Origin: Pseudomonadota bacterium
GTDB lineage: Bacteria; Myxococcota_A; UBA796; SXON01
Direction of reading: 5' to 3'
Length of the DNA: 64,000 nt
Assembly (NCBI GenBank): GCA_005778355.1
Contig: SXON01000132.1
Span: 1-64,000, forward strand
Shown here: piece by piece, positions 32,726 to 43,208 of the stretch
How positions within the stretch are numbered: position 1 is the stretch's first letter
How the letters are laid out: every line of letters starts with the position of its first letter
The notes under the pieces: model-generated
Seen by the model: the letters and a program-made list of their open reading frames with translations, nothing else
What the model was told of the DNA's origin: nothing
The model's database searches: none
Made by a program: the position numbers and the translations under genes

Positions 32726-33393
32726 TGATCAAGCCTTTCCCGGTGGACGAGGGCGTGATGCAGAGCATCCGCCCGATGCAGTTCCGCGATGCCCGTCGCG
32801 TGGCGGAACTCCATCACGCGGCGATGGGCACGAGCCTCTGGTCGATGCTCGGCCTCCGCTTCCTGCAGACCCTCTACCAGGCTCTGGTGGACAGCCCCTA
32901 CTTCATCGGCTTCGTCTACGTTGAAGACGGGCGGGTGCGGGGCTTCATCGCAGGCAGCCTTGATACATCGAAGATGTATCAAGATATTGGGCGTAGACGC
33001 TTCATGTTTCTTGGCCCGACGGCGGCGCTCGGCCTGCTGAGACATCCCGGTGTATCACTCAAGCTCATCGAGACCTATCGATACTTCGGCGTCTCAGGCG
33101 CCGACGACGTGCCGGGAGAGAGCCTTTTCTGTTCCTTCGAGCCCGACCTGCGGGGCAAGCGAGTGTCGGGTCACATCAACAAGGTGCTCTTCGACGAGCT
33201 GCTCGCACGGGGTCACCGCGCGGTGAAGATCACCACGGAAGTCAGCAACGAGGGGGCAAATCGCCAGCTGCAGAGCTGGGGCTTTGGCGACGCGCATCGC
33301 TTCCGCTTCTACGGCAAGGACATGGTCACCTACGTGCTCGAGCTCGCGGGCCACCCCCGTCTCGAGGCTCGGAGCCGGCATCCTGCTGTTTGA
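32725..33393 (+). CDS. GNAT-family acetyltransferase
   Basis: A 222-residue protein with GTG 32725 overlapping the hydratase stop; ATG 32758 (MQSIRPMQFRDARRVAELH) is an alternative start. The GNAT fold shows as IRPMQFRDARRVAELHHAAMG, FVYVEDGRVRGFIAGSL, and motif A with late strand ITTEVSNEGANRQLQSWGF. It probably acetylates an amine made by the operon. The middle of the gene is unusually A/T-rich, with the inverted repeat TTGATACATC/GATGTATCAA separated by 3 nt near 32960-32982. The stop codon lies inside the first unit of a 13-bp tandem repeat. Confidence 0.8.
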   Translation: MIKPFPVDEGVMQSIRPMQFRDARRVAELHHAAMGTSLWSMLGLRFLQTLYQALVDSPYFIGFVYVEDGRVRGFIAGSLDTSKMYQDIGRRRFMFLGPTAALGLLRHPGVSLKLIETYRYFGVSGADDVPGESLFCSFEPDLRGKRVSGHINKVLFDELLARGHRAVKITTEVSNEGANRQLQSWGFGDAHRFRFYGKDMVTYVLELAGHPRLEARSRHPAV

Positions 33394-33436
33394 CGGGGCT
33401 GTTTGACGGGGCTGTTTGACGGGGCTGTTTGACGGG
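33385..33436 (+). repeat. Four perfect tandem copies of a 13-bp unit
   Basis: GCTGTTTGACGGG is repeated four times end to end. The GNAT gene's TGA stop falls within unit one, and the repeats run into the short gap before 33482. The unit length is not a multiple of three, so copy-number changes would not be tolerated in coding sequence, but they would be harmless here. It is a candidate variable-number locus. Confidence 0.9.
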
Positions 33437-33481
33437 GCGGACTGAGGGTTCTTCGCCTGCTCCTCCGTTAAGCCGTCGACC

Positions 33482-34576
33482 ATGCCCACCGAACCCCGCT
33501 ACGAGATGCTCTGGGACTGCCCCGCCTGTGGCACGTCCAAGTTGCTTGGCCTCACGCACCGTCACTGCCCGGGTTGCGGCTCGCCCCAGGACGCGAGCAA
33601 GCGCTACTTTCCGCCGGCGGGCGAGGAAGTGGCGGTGGAGAACCACCCGTTCCAGGGTCGGGACAAACAATGTGGTGGTTGCGATACACCCAACGCCGCC
33701 TCGGCGGGATTCTGTACCAGTTGCGGGGCACCGCTGGACGGCTCGAAGGAGGTCCGCACTCGCGACGAGCAGCTGGCCAGCGGGGGCAGCTTCGCGGGCG
33801 ACAGCGCCAAAGCTGCCACCGAGGAGCACCGCGAGGCGAAGCAGGCCGAGCGCGAGGCGGTGATGGCACAGCATGCGGCGCAGAGCGGTCACGCGTCGCC
33901 TCCGCCTCCGCCTGCCCCGAGCACGGGCAGCAAGGCGCTGTGGGTGGGCGTCGCGGGGGCGGTGCTGCTCGCGCTGTTCTGCGGCGTCTTCCTCTTCTGG
34001 GAGAAGGAGGCCGCAGTGGTCGTGAGCGGCCACGCCTGGGAACGAAGCGTGGCGGTGGAGACGCTCTCGCTCACCCAACAGAGCGCGTGGAAGGAACAAG
34101 TACCGGCGGGCGCCCAGGGGGTGAGCTGTCGGCAGGAGCAGCGCGACACGAAGCAGGTCCAGGACGGGCAAACCTGCGTCGACAAGCGCCAGGACAAGGG
34201 CGACGGCACCTTCGCCGTTACGCAGGAGTGCACGCCCAACTACCGTTCCGAGGCGGTGTACGGCGAGAAGTGTAGCTACACAGCGCTCACCTGGGCGGTG
34301 TCCGACACGCGGAGGTCCGGGGGCAAGGGCGTGACCCCCGCGCCGAGCTGGCCGGCCGTCGCCCTCGCGGCGACCGGCAACTTTGTGGGCGCGCAGCGTG
34401 AAGGCCAGCGGACCGAGAGCTACACGCTGAACCTGGTCAACGAGGCCGACAAGTCCGCGCTCAGCTGCACCCTCCCCGAGGCCAAGTGGGGGAGCATGGC
34501 TGATGGATCCCGCTGGAAGGCGCAGGTGGGCGTGATCTCCGGTGCGGTGGACTGCGCTGGCATGTCGCCCATGTAG
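33482..34576 (+). CDS. Zinc-ribbon membrane protein
   Basis: A 364-residue protein with two Cys4 ribbons at the N-terminus: DCPACGTSKLL...HCPGCGSPQ and QCGGCDTPNAAS...FCTSCGAPLDG. A charged helical linker (EEHREAKQAEREAVMAQH) and one transmembrane helix (ALWVGVAGAVLLALFCGVFLFW) near residue 155 follow. The extracytoplasmic part is rich in Gln/Lys/Cys (SWKEQVPAGAQGVSCRQEQRD). Proteins of this layout recur in deltaproteobacteria without known function. The ribbons face the cytoplasm if the positive-inside rule holds. Confidence 0.75.
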   Translation: MPTEPRYEMLWDCPACGTSKLLGLTHRHCPGCGSPQDASKRYFPPAGEEVAVENHPFQGRDKQCGGCDTPNAASAGFCTSCGAPLDGSKEVRTRDEQLASGGSFAGDSAKAATEEHREAKQAEREAVMAQHAAQSGHASPPPPPAPSTGSKALWVGVAGAVLLALFCGVFLFWEKEAAVVVSGHAWERSVAVETLSLTQQSAWKEQVPAGAQGVSCRQEQRDTKQVQDGQTCVDKRQDKGDGTFAVTQECTPNYRSEAVYGEKCSYTALTWAVSDTRRSGGKGVTPAPSWPAVALAATGNFVGAQREGQRTESYTLNLVNEADKSALSCTLPEAKWGSMADGSRWKAQVGVISGAVDCAGMSPM

Positions 34577-34623
34577 CGGCACCCTGCGGGGAGCGTTAGC
34601 GCGCCACCTTTTCCGAGGTTCCC

Positions 34624-35433
34624 ATGTTTGCGCTTGCCCTCCTCGCCTGCTGGCCCACCGCCGAGAGCAACAAGGACGAAGACACCAGCAGTGTGTTTGG
34701 CGACACGGCGGGCGACGCCGACACTGACACGGACTCGGACACCGACACCGACACCGATTCGGACACCGACTCGGACACCGACACCGATGCCGACGGTGAC
34801 ACCGACACCGACACCGACACCGGTCCGAAGGACACGGGCGAGGACACCGGACACGACACCGGCAGCGACACGGGCACCGATACCGGCGAGGACACCGGTC
34901 ACTCCAGCGGCGACATCACCGTCGGCGACCTGTTCGTCAACGAGGTGATGAACAACCCGAGCCCCGTGGCCGACGAGCAGGGGGAGTGGTTCGAGCTGGT
35001 CAATACTTCAGGTCGCGACCTCGACCTCGATGGGTTGACCATCAGCGACGAGGACGCCACCAGCCCGCAGAGCTTCACCGTCAGTGGGCGTCTCGTGGTG
35101 CCCGCAGGCGGCTACGTGGTCTTCGCCAACAACGCGGACAGCGCCAGCAACGGCGGGCTGAGCGTGGACTACGCTTTCGACGGCACGAGCTTCCAGCTCG
35201 GCAACGACAGCGACGAGATCGTGCTCTCCATCGACGGCGTGAACATCGCGCGCCTGGCCTACACCGAGGACTGGGCGGGCAACGCCAAGGGTTACTCGAT
35301 GACGCTCGACGCCGACAAGCTCACCGCCGCCGACGCCGACCAGGAAACGAGCTGGTGCAACGCCACCTCGAGCTTTGGTTCCGACGGCCAGTTCGGCACG
35401 CCGGGCGCCACCAACGACGACTGCGGCGTGTAG
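34624..35433 (+). CDS. Asp-Thr repeat lipoprotein with lamin-tail domain
   Basis: A 269-residue lipoprotein with the short leader MFALALLAC (Cys at residue 9). Residues 30-100 are almost pure DT/DS repeats encoded by a GACACC-like hexanucleotide array, which should form a flexible acidic, calcium-binding stalk. A lamin-tail domain follows (VNEVMNNPSPVADEQGEWFELVNTSGRDLDLDGLTISD), common in bacterial surface proteins, and it ends GTPGATNDDCGV. The stop is followed 5 nt later by the next gene. Confidence 0.83.
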   Translation: MFALALLACWPTAESNKDEDTSSVFGDTAGDADTDTDSDTDTDTDSDTDSDTDTDADGDTDTDTDTGPKDTGEDTGHDTGSDTGTDTGEDTGHSSGDITVGDLFVNEVMNNPSPVADEQGEWFELVNTSGRDLDLDGLTISDEDATSPQSFTVSGRLVVPAGGYVVFANNADSASNGGLSVDYAFDGTSFQLGNDSDEIVLSIDGVNIARLAYTEDWAGNAKGYSMTLDADKLTAADADQETSWCNATSSFGSDGQFGTPGATNDDCGV

Positions 35434-35437
35434 TCCG

Positions 35438-35899
35438 ATGACCCCCTTCCGCATCCGCGAGCGACTGCGCAAGTTGCTCGGTGGCGACCTAGCCCCCGCA
35501 ACCGACGCCGTGTCCCCGGCCGCGCACCCGGTGCCGCGTCCCCCCGCCCCTGTCGAGCCGGCGCCCGCGCCCGTGGAGCCGCCGCCGGTCCTCGCCGAGT
35601 CGCCCGCCGCTCCCGTGGAGCCCCCTGCCGGGGAGTCCGCGCCCGCAGCCGATGCCCCCGACGCCGCCAAGCAAGCCCGTCACTGGGCGCGCACCCGCAA
35701 GGGCATGCTCAAGTGGCTCGTCGACCAGGGGGGCACGGCCACGATGAAGGACATGCACGACAAGGCCGAGTCGAAGTACTTCGTGGCTCACCGGAGCTTC
35801 TCTCGGCTCATGGAGGAGTTCACCGAGGAGGGCCTCGTGAGCTACTCGGGCACCACCGGTATCGTCCAGGTGACCGACCAGGGGCGCGCCGCGCTGTAA
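35438..35899 (+). CDS. Winged-helix-like protein with Pro/Ala-rich N-terminus
   Basis: A 153-residue protein starting at ATG 35438 (MTPFRIRERLRKLLGG). A Pro/Ala-rich low-complexity region (residues 25-80) precedes a compact helical C-terminus: MLKWLVDQGGTATMKDMHDKAESKYFVAHRSFSRLMEEFTEEGLVSY, then TGIVQVTDQGRAAL, which looks like a winged helix. It could bind DNA or another protein. It is 5 nt after the lipoprotein gene and 30 nt before the flavoprotein. Function is unknown. Confidence 0.68.
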   Translation: MTPFRIRERLRKLLGGDLAPATDAVSPAAHPVPRPPAPVEPAPAPVEPPPVLAESPAAPVEPPAGESAPAADAPDAAKQARHWARTRKGMLKWLVDQGGTATMKDMHDKAESKYFVAHRSFSRLMEEFTEEGLVSYSGTTGIVQVTDQGRAAL

Positions 35900-35928
35900 G
35901 CGGCGTCGCGCGGCGATAAGCTGGGGCG

Positions 35929-37512
35929 ATGGTGCTCCTGCTCCTCGCTTGCACCTCGGCCCCGGACAGCGGCGCCGCTGGCCGCGACGGTCGCCTCGAC
36001 ACGAGTGGCGTCGATTCCATGTTCGAAACAGGGCGCGATACGAGTCGCGACAGCGGACTCGACACCAGCCGGGACAGCGGGACCGATACAGGTGGGCCGG
36101 CGGGTCCGCTCGCCGAGGCTGACGTGGTGGTGATCGGCGCGGGGGGGAGCGGCCTCGCGGCCGGCGTGGCGGCGATCCAGGCAGGCGCGAGTGTGATCAT
36201 CCTCGAGCGCGAGGCGAACCATGGGGGCGCGAGCGTGCACGCGGGCAACCTCTTCGCCTGCGGCACGCGCTGGCAGGCCGACGGTGGCGTGACCGACAGC
36301 GCCGAGCTCTGCTTGTCGGAGTGGGACGGCTTCACCGGGGGCGACGCCACCGCGAGCGTCGTGCAGGCTTTCGTCGACGAGAGCGCCGCCACGCTCGAGT
36401 GGCTGGCGGCCTTCGGCGGTGACTTCACCCTCGCCACCTCGGTGGCCCCGGAGACGGGCACGGTGCCGCGCATTCACCAGCCGACGGCCGGCCTCGAACT
36501 GCCGGTGAACCTCCTCGGTGTGTACGCGAGGGACCACATCCGCCTCGGGACCACCGCCACCGGGCTGGTGCGCGAGGACGGCCGCGTGATTGGTGTCGAG
36601 GTCGGACCGGGGAGCGACGGGAGCGGCGACACGGGGTGGATCAGCGCCGGGGCCGTGGTGGTGGCCACCGGCGGCTTTGGGCGCAACGACGTGCGGGTGG
36701 CCGAGAACGTCCCGGGCATCGAGAACTTCCCGACCTTCTACGAGGCCACGCCCGGCATGGACGGCAACGGCCTCGACCTCGTGGAGGCGGTGGGCGGCGC
36801 GCTGGCCAACATGGACGACGTGGGCCTCTACGCGCATGCGGCCGCCGACGCCCAGATCGGCGCGCCCGAGGTGATGGTCATCAGCAACCTCGATCGCACG
36901 CTCGTGGTCGACGCGACGGGCAGGCGCGTGGCTGACGAGCGCGAGTTCATGACCTCGATCATGGGCAGTCGCTACGTCGACGAGGGGCCCTTCTACGCGA
37001 TCTTCGACGACACGGGCTGGGGCTTGCTCAACCTCTCGGGCCGGGGCTTCAACTACCCGGACGGCGTGAACATGAACATCGACGGGCCCACGTACGAGTC
37101 GCTTGTCCCCGTGCCCGTGGGCGACACGGCTGCCGACCTTGCCACCGCAGCGGGCTTCGACGGCGCCACCTTCGAGGCCGCGCTCGACCTCTACAACGAG
37201 GCCGCCGCGAGCGGCGTGGACACCGAGTTTGGCAAGCCCGAAGACTATCTGCAGCGTATTCGCACCGGACCGTTACGGGCGCTGGGCATCGTGCTCGGAC
37301 GCTCCAAGAGCTTCGGTGGCGCGGCGCTCGACGACGAGGGGCGCGTGATCGACGAGCTCGGGAACACGATCCCCGGGCTCTACGCGGCCGGCTAGGCCGC
37401 CGGGTTCCTCGGTGGCACCTGGATCGGTCACGGCTTCAACGGGACGATCACCGCCGTGTACTGGTCAGGGCGGCGCGCGGGCCAGACCGCGGCCGGCGAC
37501 CTCGGCTTCTAG
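35929..37512 (+). pseudogene. FAD-dependent (fumarate-reductase-like) lipoprotein interrupted by an in-frame amber codon
   Basis: The track ORF ends at TAG 37393-37395, after PGLYAAG. The same frame continues AAGFLGGTWIGHGFNG...TAVYWSGRRAG and ends at TAG 37510-37512. These residues are the conserved C-terminal FAD-contacting segment of fumarate reductase/3-ketosteroid dehydrogenase-like flavoproteins, in which AAGE is usual, so one GAG-to-TAG change explains the break. The N-terminus is a lipoprotein leader (MVLLLLAC), a short RDTSRDSG stalk, then the FAD motif VVVIGAGGSGLAAGVAA at about residue 68. The true stop overlaps the convergent gene's stop (CTAG), supporting the longer extent. It could be a recent nonsense mutation, readthrough or a sequencing error. 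Confidence 0.8.
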
Positions 37513-38807
37513 GCAAGATTCGGGTCGAGGTCTTCACTCCGCAACATGCGGCGTCGCTCGTGGATCTGCGAGGTGTCGTGGCCCACGAACATGCCCTTGA
37601 GCACGTCGGTGGCCACCTCCAGCTGCTTGCGGAAGCCAACCATCGCGAAGAGGTAGTAGAAGGCCCAGAAGTACCAGGCGATCATGCCCGAAATGGGGAT
37701 GCCGAAGGGCCGCGCCACCGTGGAGTGCCGCCCGAGGCCCACGATATAGCCGTAGTCGAAGTAGCGCAGCGAGTGACGCGCCTCCCCCTCGAGGATGTTC
37801 GCCGCCACGGTTTTCCCGGTCTGCAAGGCGCCCTGCGCCACCTGGGGGACCGACGTTCCTTGCTCGTCCACCCAGTCGGCGGCGTCGCCAATCGCCCAGG
37901 CGCCCGCGACCGGTTGTCCCCCGGCGTCGAGGCAGCGCCCGTGCTTGTCGACCTGGAGGCGCCCGCCCCGCCCGGCGGCGAAGGGCCAGGCGCCTTCCAG
38001 CGAGGCGCCACGAATGCCGGTGGTCCACACCAGCGTGTGCGCCGGGATCACCGCGCCGTCGTCGAGGGTCACCCGGTCTTTCTCCACCTGGCTCACGCGC
38101 CGATGCAAGACCACGCTCACGCCCGCGGTGCGCAGGTGCCGCGCCGCCACCTCGGCGTGTTCCACGTGCAACCCGCCGAGCAGGCGCTCCCCCGCCTCCA
38201 CGAGGTGCACGCTCACCAGCGAGAGCGGCACCGAGGGGTAGAGCCGCGCCATGGTGCGGTGAAACATCTCCATCAACGAGGCGCACACCTCCACGCCGGT
38301 GATGCCGCCGCCCGCGACCACGAAGGTGAGCAGCCGTCGCCGTGCGTCGGCGTCCTGGGCCTGGTCGGCGAGCTCCCACATCTCCACCACGTGGGCGCGC
38401 AGTCGGATGGCGTCCATCAGCGTCTTGAAGGGGAAGGCGATGTCTTCTGCCCCGGGCACGCCGAAGTAGTTGGTGGACGACCCCGCCGCGATCACCAGCT
38501 GATCGTAGCGGAGCTCGATACCATTATGAAGGATCAATACCTTACGTTGGGCGTCGACGCTACGAACCTTGTTGCGAAGGAAGCGGATGCCCCGGGGCGC
38601 GCAAAAGGCGCGCAGCGGGTACACGATGTGCCGCGTTTCCACGGCGCCGGTGGCCACCTCGGGCAAGAGTGGGTTGAACTGGAAGAAGTTCTCCTTGTCC
38701 ACCAATGTCAGACGCAGCTCCCCGCGCTTGTGGGCGCGTGCCAGCCGCTTGCACACCTCGAGTCCCCCGAAGCCACCGCCCACAACCACCACCTCGGGGA
38801 CGGTCAA
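37509..38807 (-). CDS. ndh: Type II NADH dehydrogenase (NDH-2)
   Basis: A 432-residue flavoprotein starting at TTG 38807, which overlaps the upstream stop as TTGA; the ORF-track start is too far upstream. Landmarks: VVVVGGGFGGLEVCKRL (FAD), LVDKENFFQFNPLLPEVATGAV, LVIAAGSSTNYFGVPG, NAD motif TFVVAGGGITGVEVCASL, and TLVWTTGIRG with AWAIGDAADW. The C-terminal SGMIAWYFWAFYYLFAMVGFRKQLE is a membrane-associated hydrophobic segment typical of NDH-2. It transfers electrons from NADH to quinone without proton pumping. It is the last gene of a minus-strand operon with two 4-nt-class overlaps. Confidence 0.93.
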   Translation of the reverse strand: MTVPEVVVVGGGFGGLEVCKRLARAHKRGELRLTLVDKENFFQFNPLLPEVATGAVETRHIVYPLRAFCAPRGIRFLRNKVRSVDAQRKVLILHNGIELRYDQLVIAAGSSTNYFGVPGAEDIAFPFKTLMDAIRLRAHVVEMWELADQAQDADARRRLLTFVVAGGGITGVEVCASLMEMFHRTMARLYPSVPLSLVSVHLVEAGERLLGGLHVEHAEVAARHLRTAGVSVVLHRRVSQVEKDRVTLDDGAVIPAHTLVWTTGIRGASLEGAWPFAAGRGGRLQVDKHGRCLDAGGQPVAGAWAIGDAADWVDEQGTSVPQVAQGALQTGKTVAANILEGEARHSLRYFDYGYIVGLGRHSTVARPFGIPISGMIAWYFWAFYYLFAMVGFRKQLEVATDVLKGMFVGHDTSQIHERRRMLRSEDLDPNLA

Positions 38808-39640
38808 TCGTCCTCCCGGGCCCACTGTCGGATGCGGGCGGCGAGCCCGTGCGCCCGGTCGAGCTGGGGGCAATGTCCCCAGTCCTCGGGCTCCTCCACC
38901 TTCACGTGTGCGCGGAAAAAATCAAGTGATGAGCTTGGAAGTAGGCGCTCCGCCTTGCCCCAGATGAGCAGGGTGGGTGCCTGGAGGAGCGCCATCGTCT
39001 CGGCCGACTGCGACGGCGAGCGGCGGAAGGCGAGGGCGAGGTGGCGAAGGGCAGGGCGCGCGAAATTGCGGGCCACGTCTGCGGCGATGAAACGCGCGTA
39101 CCACGTGGGGCGCGCGTGGAGCCGGTGCACGAAGTCGATGGCCTTCGGGCGCTCGTCCATGTGGAAAGTCTGGATCACCGCCTCGGTTTCTTCCTCGCTC
39201 CACGGCGCGCCGGCGGGCGACACGAGCATTAGCTTGCGCACGCGGTCGGGCCGAAACTGGGCGTAGGCCAGGGCCAGGGCGCCACCGAGCGAGTTGCCGA
39301 ACACATACACCTTCTCGTCGCCGAGCTCCGCGTCGAGGGTGCCCATCATCGCGCCGAACATCATCTCTGGGCTGAGCTTGTCCGGGCTGTCGGAGAGGCC
39401 GTGCCCCAGCTGGTCGGGGATCACGATGCGGCCGAACTGTCCCTGGAGGCGGCGAACGACGTCCCAGAAGTGAGCCGCCTGGTCGCCGAAACCGTGGAGG
39501 ATGAGCAGCGTGCCCTCGCCACGACCGGGCACGTCGAGCACGTGCTGGCGGCCGAAGGGCGTGTCGTGAAAACGGCTCTGCGCGCCACGCCAGCGCAGGA
39601 GGCGGAGTTGCAAGCGGTCGAGCCAGTCCATCAACATCAA
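38804..39640 (-). CDS. Alpha/beta hydrolase
   Basis: A 278-residue serine hydrolase. The oxyanion loop is LILHGFGDQAAHF, the nucleophile elbow GNSLGG (VYVFGNSLGGALALAYAQF), and the late acid and His are in PTLLIWGKAERLLP and EDWGHCPQLDRAHG. Its N-terminus (LDRLQLRLLRWRGAQSRF) may be an amphipathic membrane-association helix. The ATG overlaps the previous stop by 4 nt, and its own stop overlaps the NDH-2 start. The substrate is unknown; lipid ester or meta-cleavage products are family options. Confidence 0.88.
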   Translation of the reverse strand: MMLMDWLDRLQLRLLRWRGAQSRFHDTPFGRQHVLDVPGRGEGTLLILHGFGDQAAHFWDVVRRLQGQFGRIVIPDQLGHGLSDSPDKLSPEMMFGAMMGTLDAELGDEKVYVFGNSLGGALALAYAQFRPDRVRKLMLVSPAGAPWSEEETEAVIQTFHMDERPKAIDFVHRLHARPTWYARFIAADVARNFARPALRHLALAFRRSPSQSAETMALLQAPTLLIWGKAERLLPSSSLDFFRAHVKVEEPEDWGHCPQLDRAHGLAARIRQWAREDD

Positions 39641-40854
39641 ATCACCAGCCGTTCGGCGTGACGATACTCGCGGCCGATGGAAAAGTCGTGCATGGGAACA
39701 TCAGTAAAGCCGACTGATACATGTGATACATCATGCCCTGTATCAGCAAGCGTGGCGGCCACGAGTGCCGTGAAGGGGCCGAACATCGCGCCGTGCCCCG
39801 AGAAGCCGGCCAGCCGGATCAGGTTCTTGGCCTGTGGGTCGTAGGCGAGGAAGGGGTTGTGGTCGGGGGTGGTGGCGTAGTAGCCCGAGGTCGTGGCGGT
39901 GATCCCGGCGAACTCCCCCACCTGGGGGATCACCTCGGCCACGTTGGCCCAGGCCGAGAAGGCGAGGCTATCGGTGCCGCTCTTGTGGGAGTAGGGCTCG
40001 TCGACCCGGTCCTGATCGTCGTAGTCGAAGTCGGGTTCGGGCAGCGCGTCGTGCGCCCAGCCCACCAGCAGCGACTCGCGGCTCTCTGGGCGGCAGTAGG
40101 CGCCGCTCGGGGTGATGGTGAGCGGCATGGCCGAGAGCTCGTCGGCCGAGAGCGAGCCGTCGCGCTGGATGAACCAGAGGTAGCGCTTCAAGGGGGCAAT
40201 GGGCAGCTCGGTGGCGCCGAGCACGCGCGCCAGCCGGGGTGACCAGGCGTTGGTGCCGTCGATGAACAGATCGGCGCCAAAAGTGCCCTTTGGGGTAGAC
40301 ACCGACACGATCCGGTCGCCACTTCGTTCGCAGCCGGTGACGGGCGCGTGCTGGAAGAGCCGCGCGCCCAGGCGCACCGCCGCCGCCATTGCCTCGTTGT
40401 AGACCGTGGCGGGGTGGAGGAAACCATCGGTGGGGCAGAAGCTCGCGCCGAGCACGGCGCTCCGCTCCACCCAGGGGAAGCGTTGGGCGAGGGCGTCGTG
40501 GTCGAGGAACTCGGCCGGGACCCCGAGCCTGGCCTGCATGCCTACCCGCGCCGCCGCCTCGTCGAGGTGCTCCTGCATCGCGAGCAGGAAGAGGTAGCCC
40601 TGCTGGACGATCGGCCGCTCCTCGCCGCCCACCCGCTCGCGGAAGTGGGCGTAGAAGTCGACGGCGTAGCGCATGCCGGCCACGGTGACCGGCGTGGAGA
40701 ACTGCTGCCGGATGCCGGCGGCGGTGCGACTCGAGGAGCCGGCGCCCACGTGCTGGGCCTCCAGCACGCTGACCGACCACCCACGTGCCGACAAGGCGTG
40801 CGCGACCAGCGAACCGGTGATGCCGGCACCGATGACGACGGCGTTTCCGGGCAG
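39637..40854 (-). CDS. FAD-dependent amino-acid-oxidase-like oxidoreductase with probable CTG start
   Basis: The ORF track begins at TTG 40794 (SARGWSVSVLEAQHVG), which omits the FAD-binding motif. The same open frame upstream encodes PGNAVVIGAGITGSLVAHAL, a complete GxGxxG Rossmann motif. There is no ATG, GTG or TTG there, but a CTG at 40854 has GGAG 6 nt upstream. I therefore annotate a CTG start and 405 residues. The rest fits the DAO fold: SSRTAAGIRQQF, a long substrate domain, and LIRLAGFSGHGAMFGPFTALVAATLADTG at the C-terminus. It would oxidise an amine or imino acid. It heads the operon with the hydrolase and NDH-2, so electrons may reach quinone together. Confidence 0.84.
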   Translation of the reverse strand: MPGNAVVIGAGITGSLVAHALSARGWSVSVLEAQHVGAGSSSRTAAGIRQQFSTPVTVAGMRYAVDFYAHFRERVGGEERPIVQQGYLFLLAMQEHLDEAAARVGMQARLGVPAEFLDHDALAQRFPWVERSAVLGASFCPTDGFLHPATVYNEAMAAAVRLGARLFQHAPVTGCERSGDRIVSVSTPKGTFGADLFIDGTNAWSPRLARVLGATELPIAPLKRYLWFIQRDGSLSADELSAMPLTITPSGAYCRPESRESLLVGWAHDALPEPDFDYDDQDRVDEPYSHKSGTDSLAFSAWANVAEVIPQVGEFAGITATTSGYYATTPDHNPFLAYDPQAKNLIRLAGFSGHGAMFGPFTALVAATLADTGHDVSHVSVGFTDVPMHDFSIGREYRHAERLVI

Positions 40855-40892
40855 GCGAGGCTCCGCGAGGCCGGCGTGTCTAATCCGAAACA

Positions 40893-40921
40893 GGGGAAGG
40901 GGCCTCGCCGGCCCCTTCCCC
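40893..40921. promoter_or_regulatory. Strong perfect hairpin in a divergent intergenic region
   Basis: GGGGAAGGGGCC, then a 5-nt loop TCGCC, then GGCCCCTTCCCC: a 12-bp perfect stem. No clear T run follows on the + strand, and on the minus strand only TGTTTC follows, so it is a poor intrinsic terminator. It lies between the divergent oxidoreductase and phosphoglycerate mutase genes, so it may be an RNA element or a DNA cruciform. Downstream are two copies of CCTCCGGCATG and a second imperfect hairpin (arms GACGAGC/GCTCGTC) at 40979-41005. Confidence 0.6.
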
Positions 40922-41129
40922 TACCGCACCCTCCCCTCCGCCCTCCGGCATGCCTCCGGCATGCCTCCGGGCTCCGGCGACGAGCATGCTGCTAGCACGC
41001 TCGTCGGGGCGCTCTCCCCATCCCCGCAGTCACCCATGCCGCGAGCGTCATGGCTTTCGGAGCCGCGCGCGGCGGCATGGGCGCCTCGCCTGCCCACCCG
41101 CGGCAATCCGGCCGGATACGGGGGCGGCG

Positions 41130-43197
<2,068 letters not shown>

Positions 43198-43208
<11 letters not shown>

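Noticed and set aside
33385-33436. CRISPR-like repeat
   Set aside because: The 13-bp units are contiguous with no spacers, so this is a simple tandem repeat.
40950-41129. ORF-track N-terminal extension of the phosphoglycerate mutase fusion
   Set aside because: It is translated from the hairpin/repeat region and is Arg/Pro-rich; GTG 41130 begins immediately before the first membrane helix.
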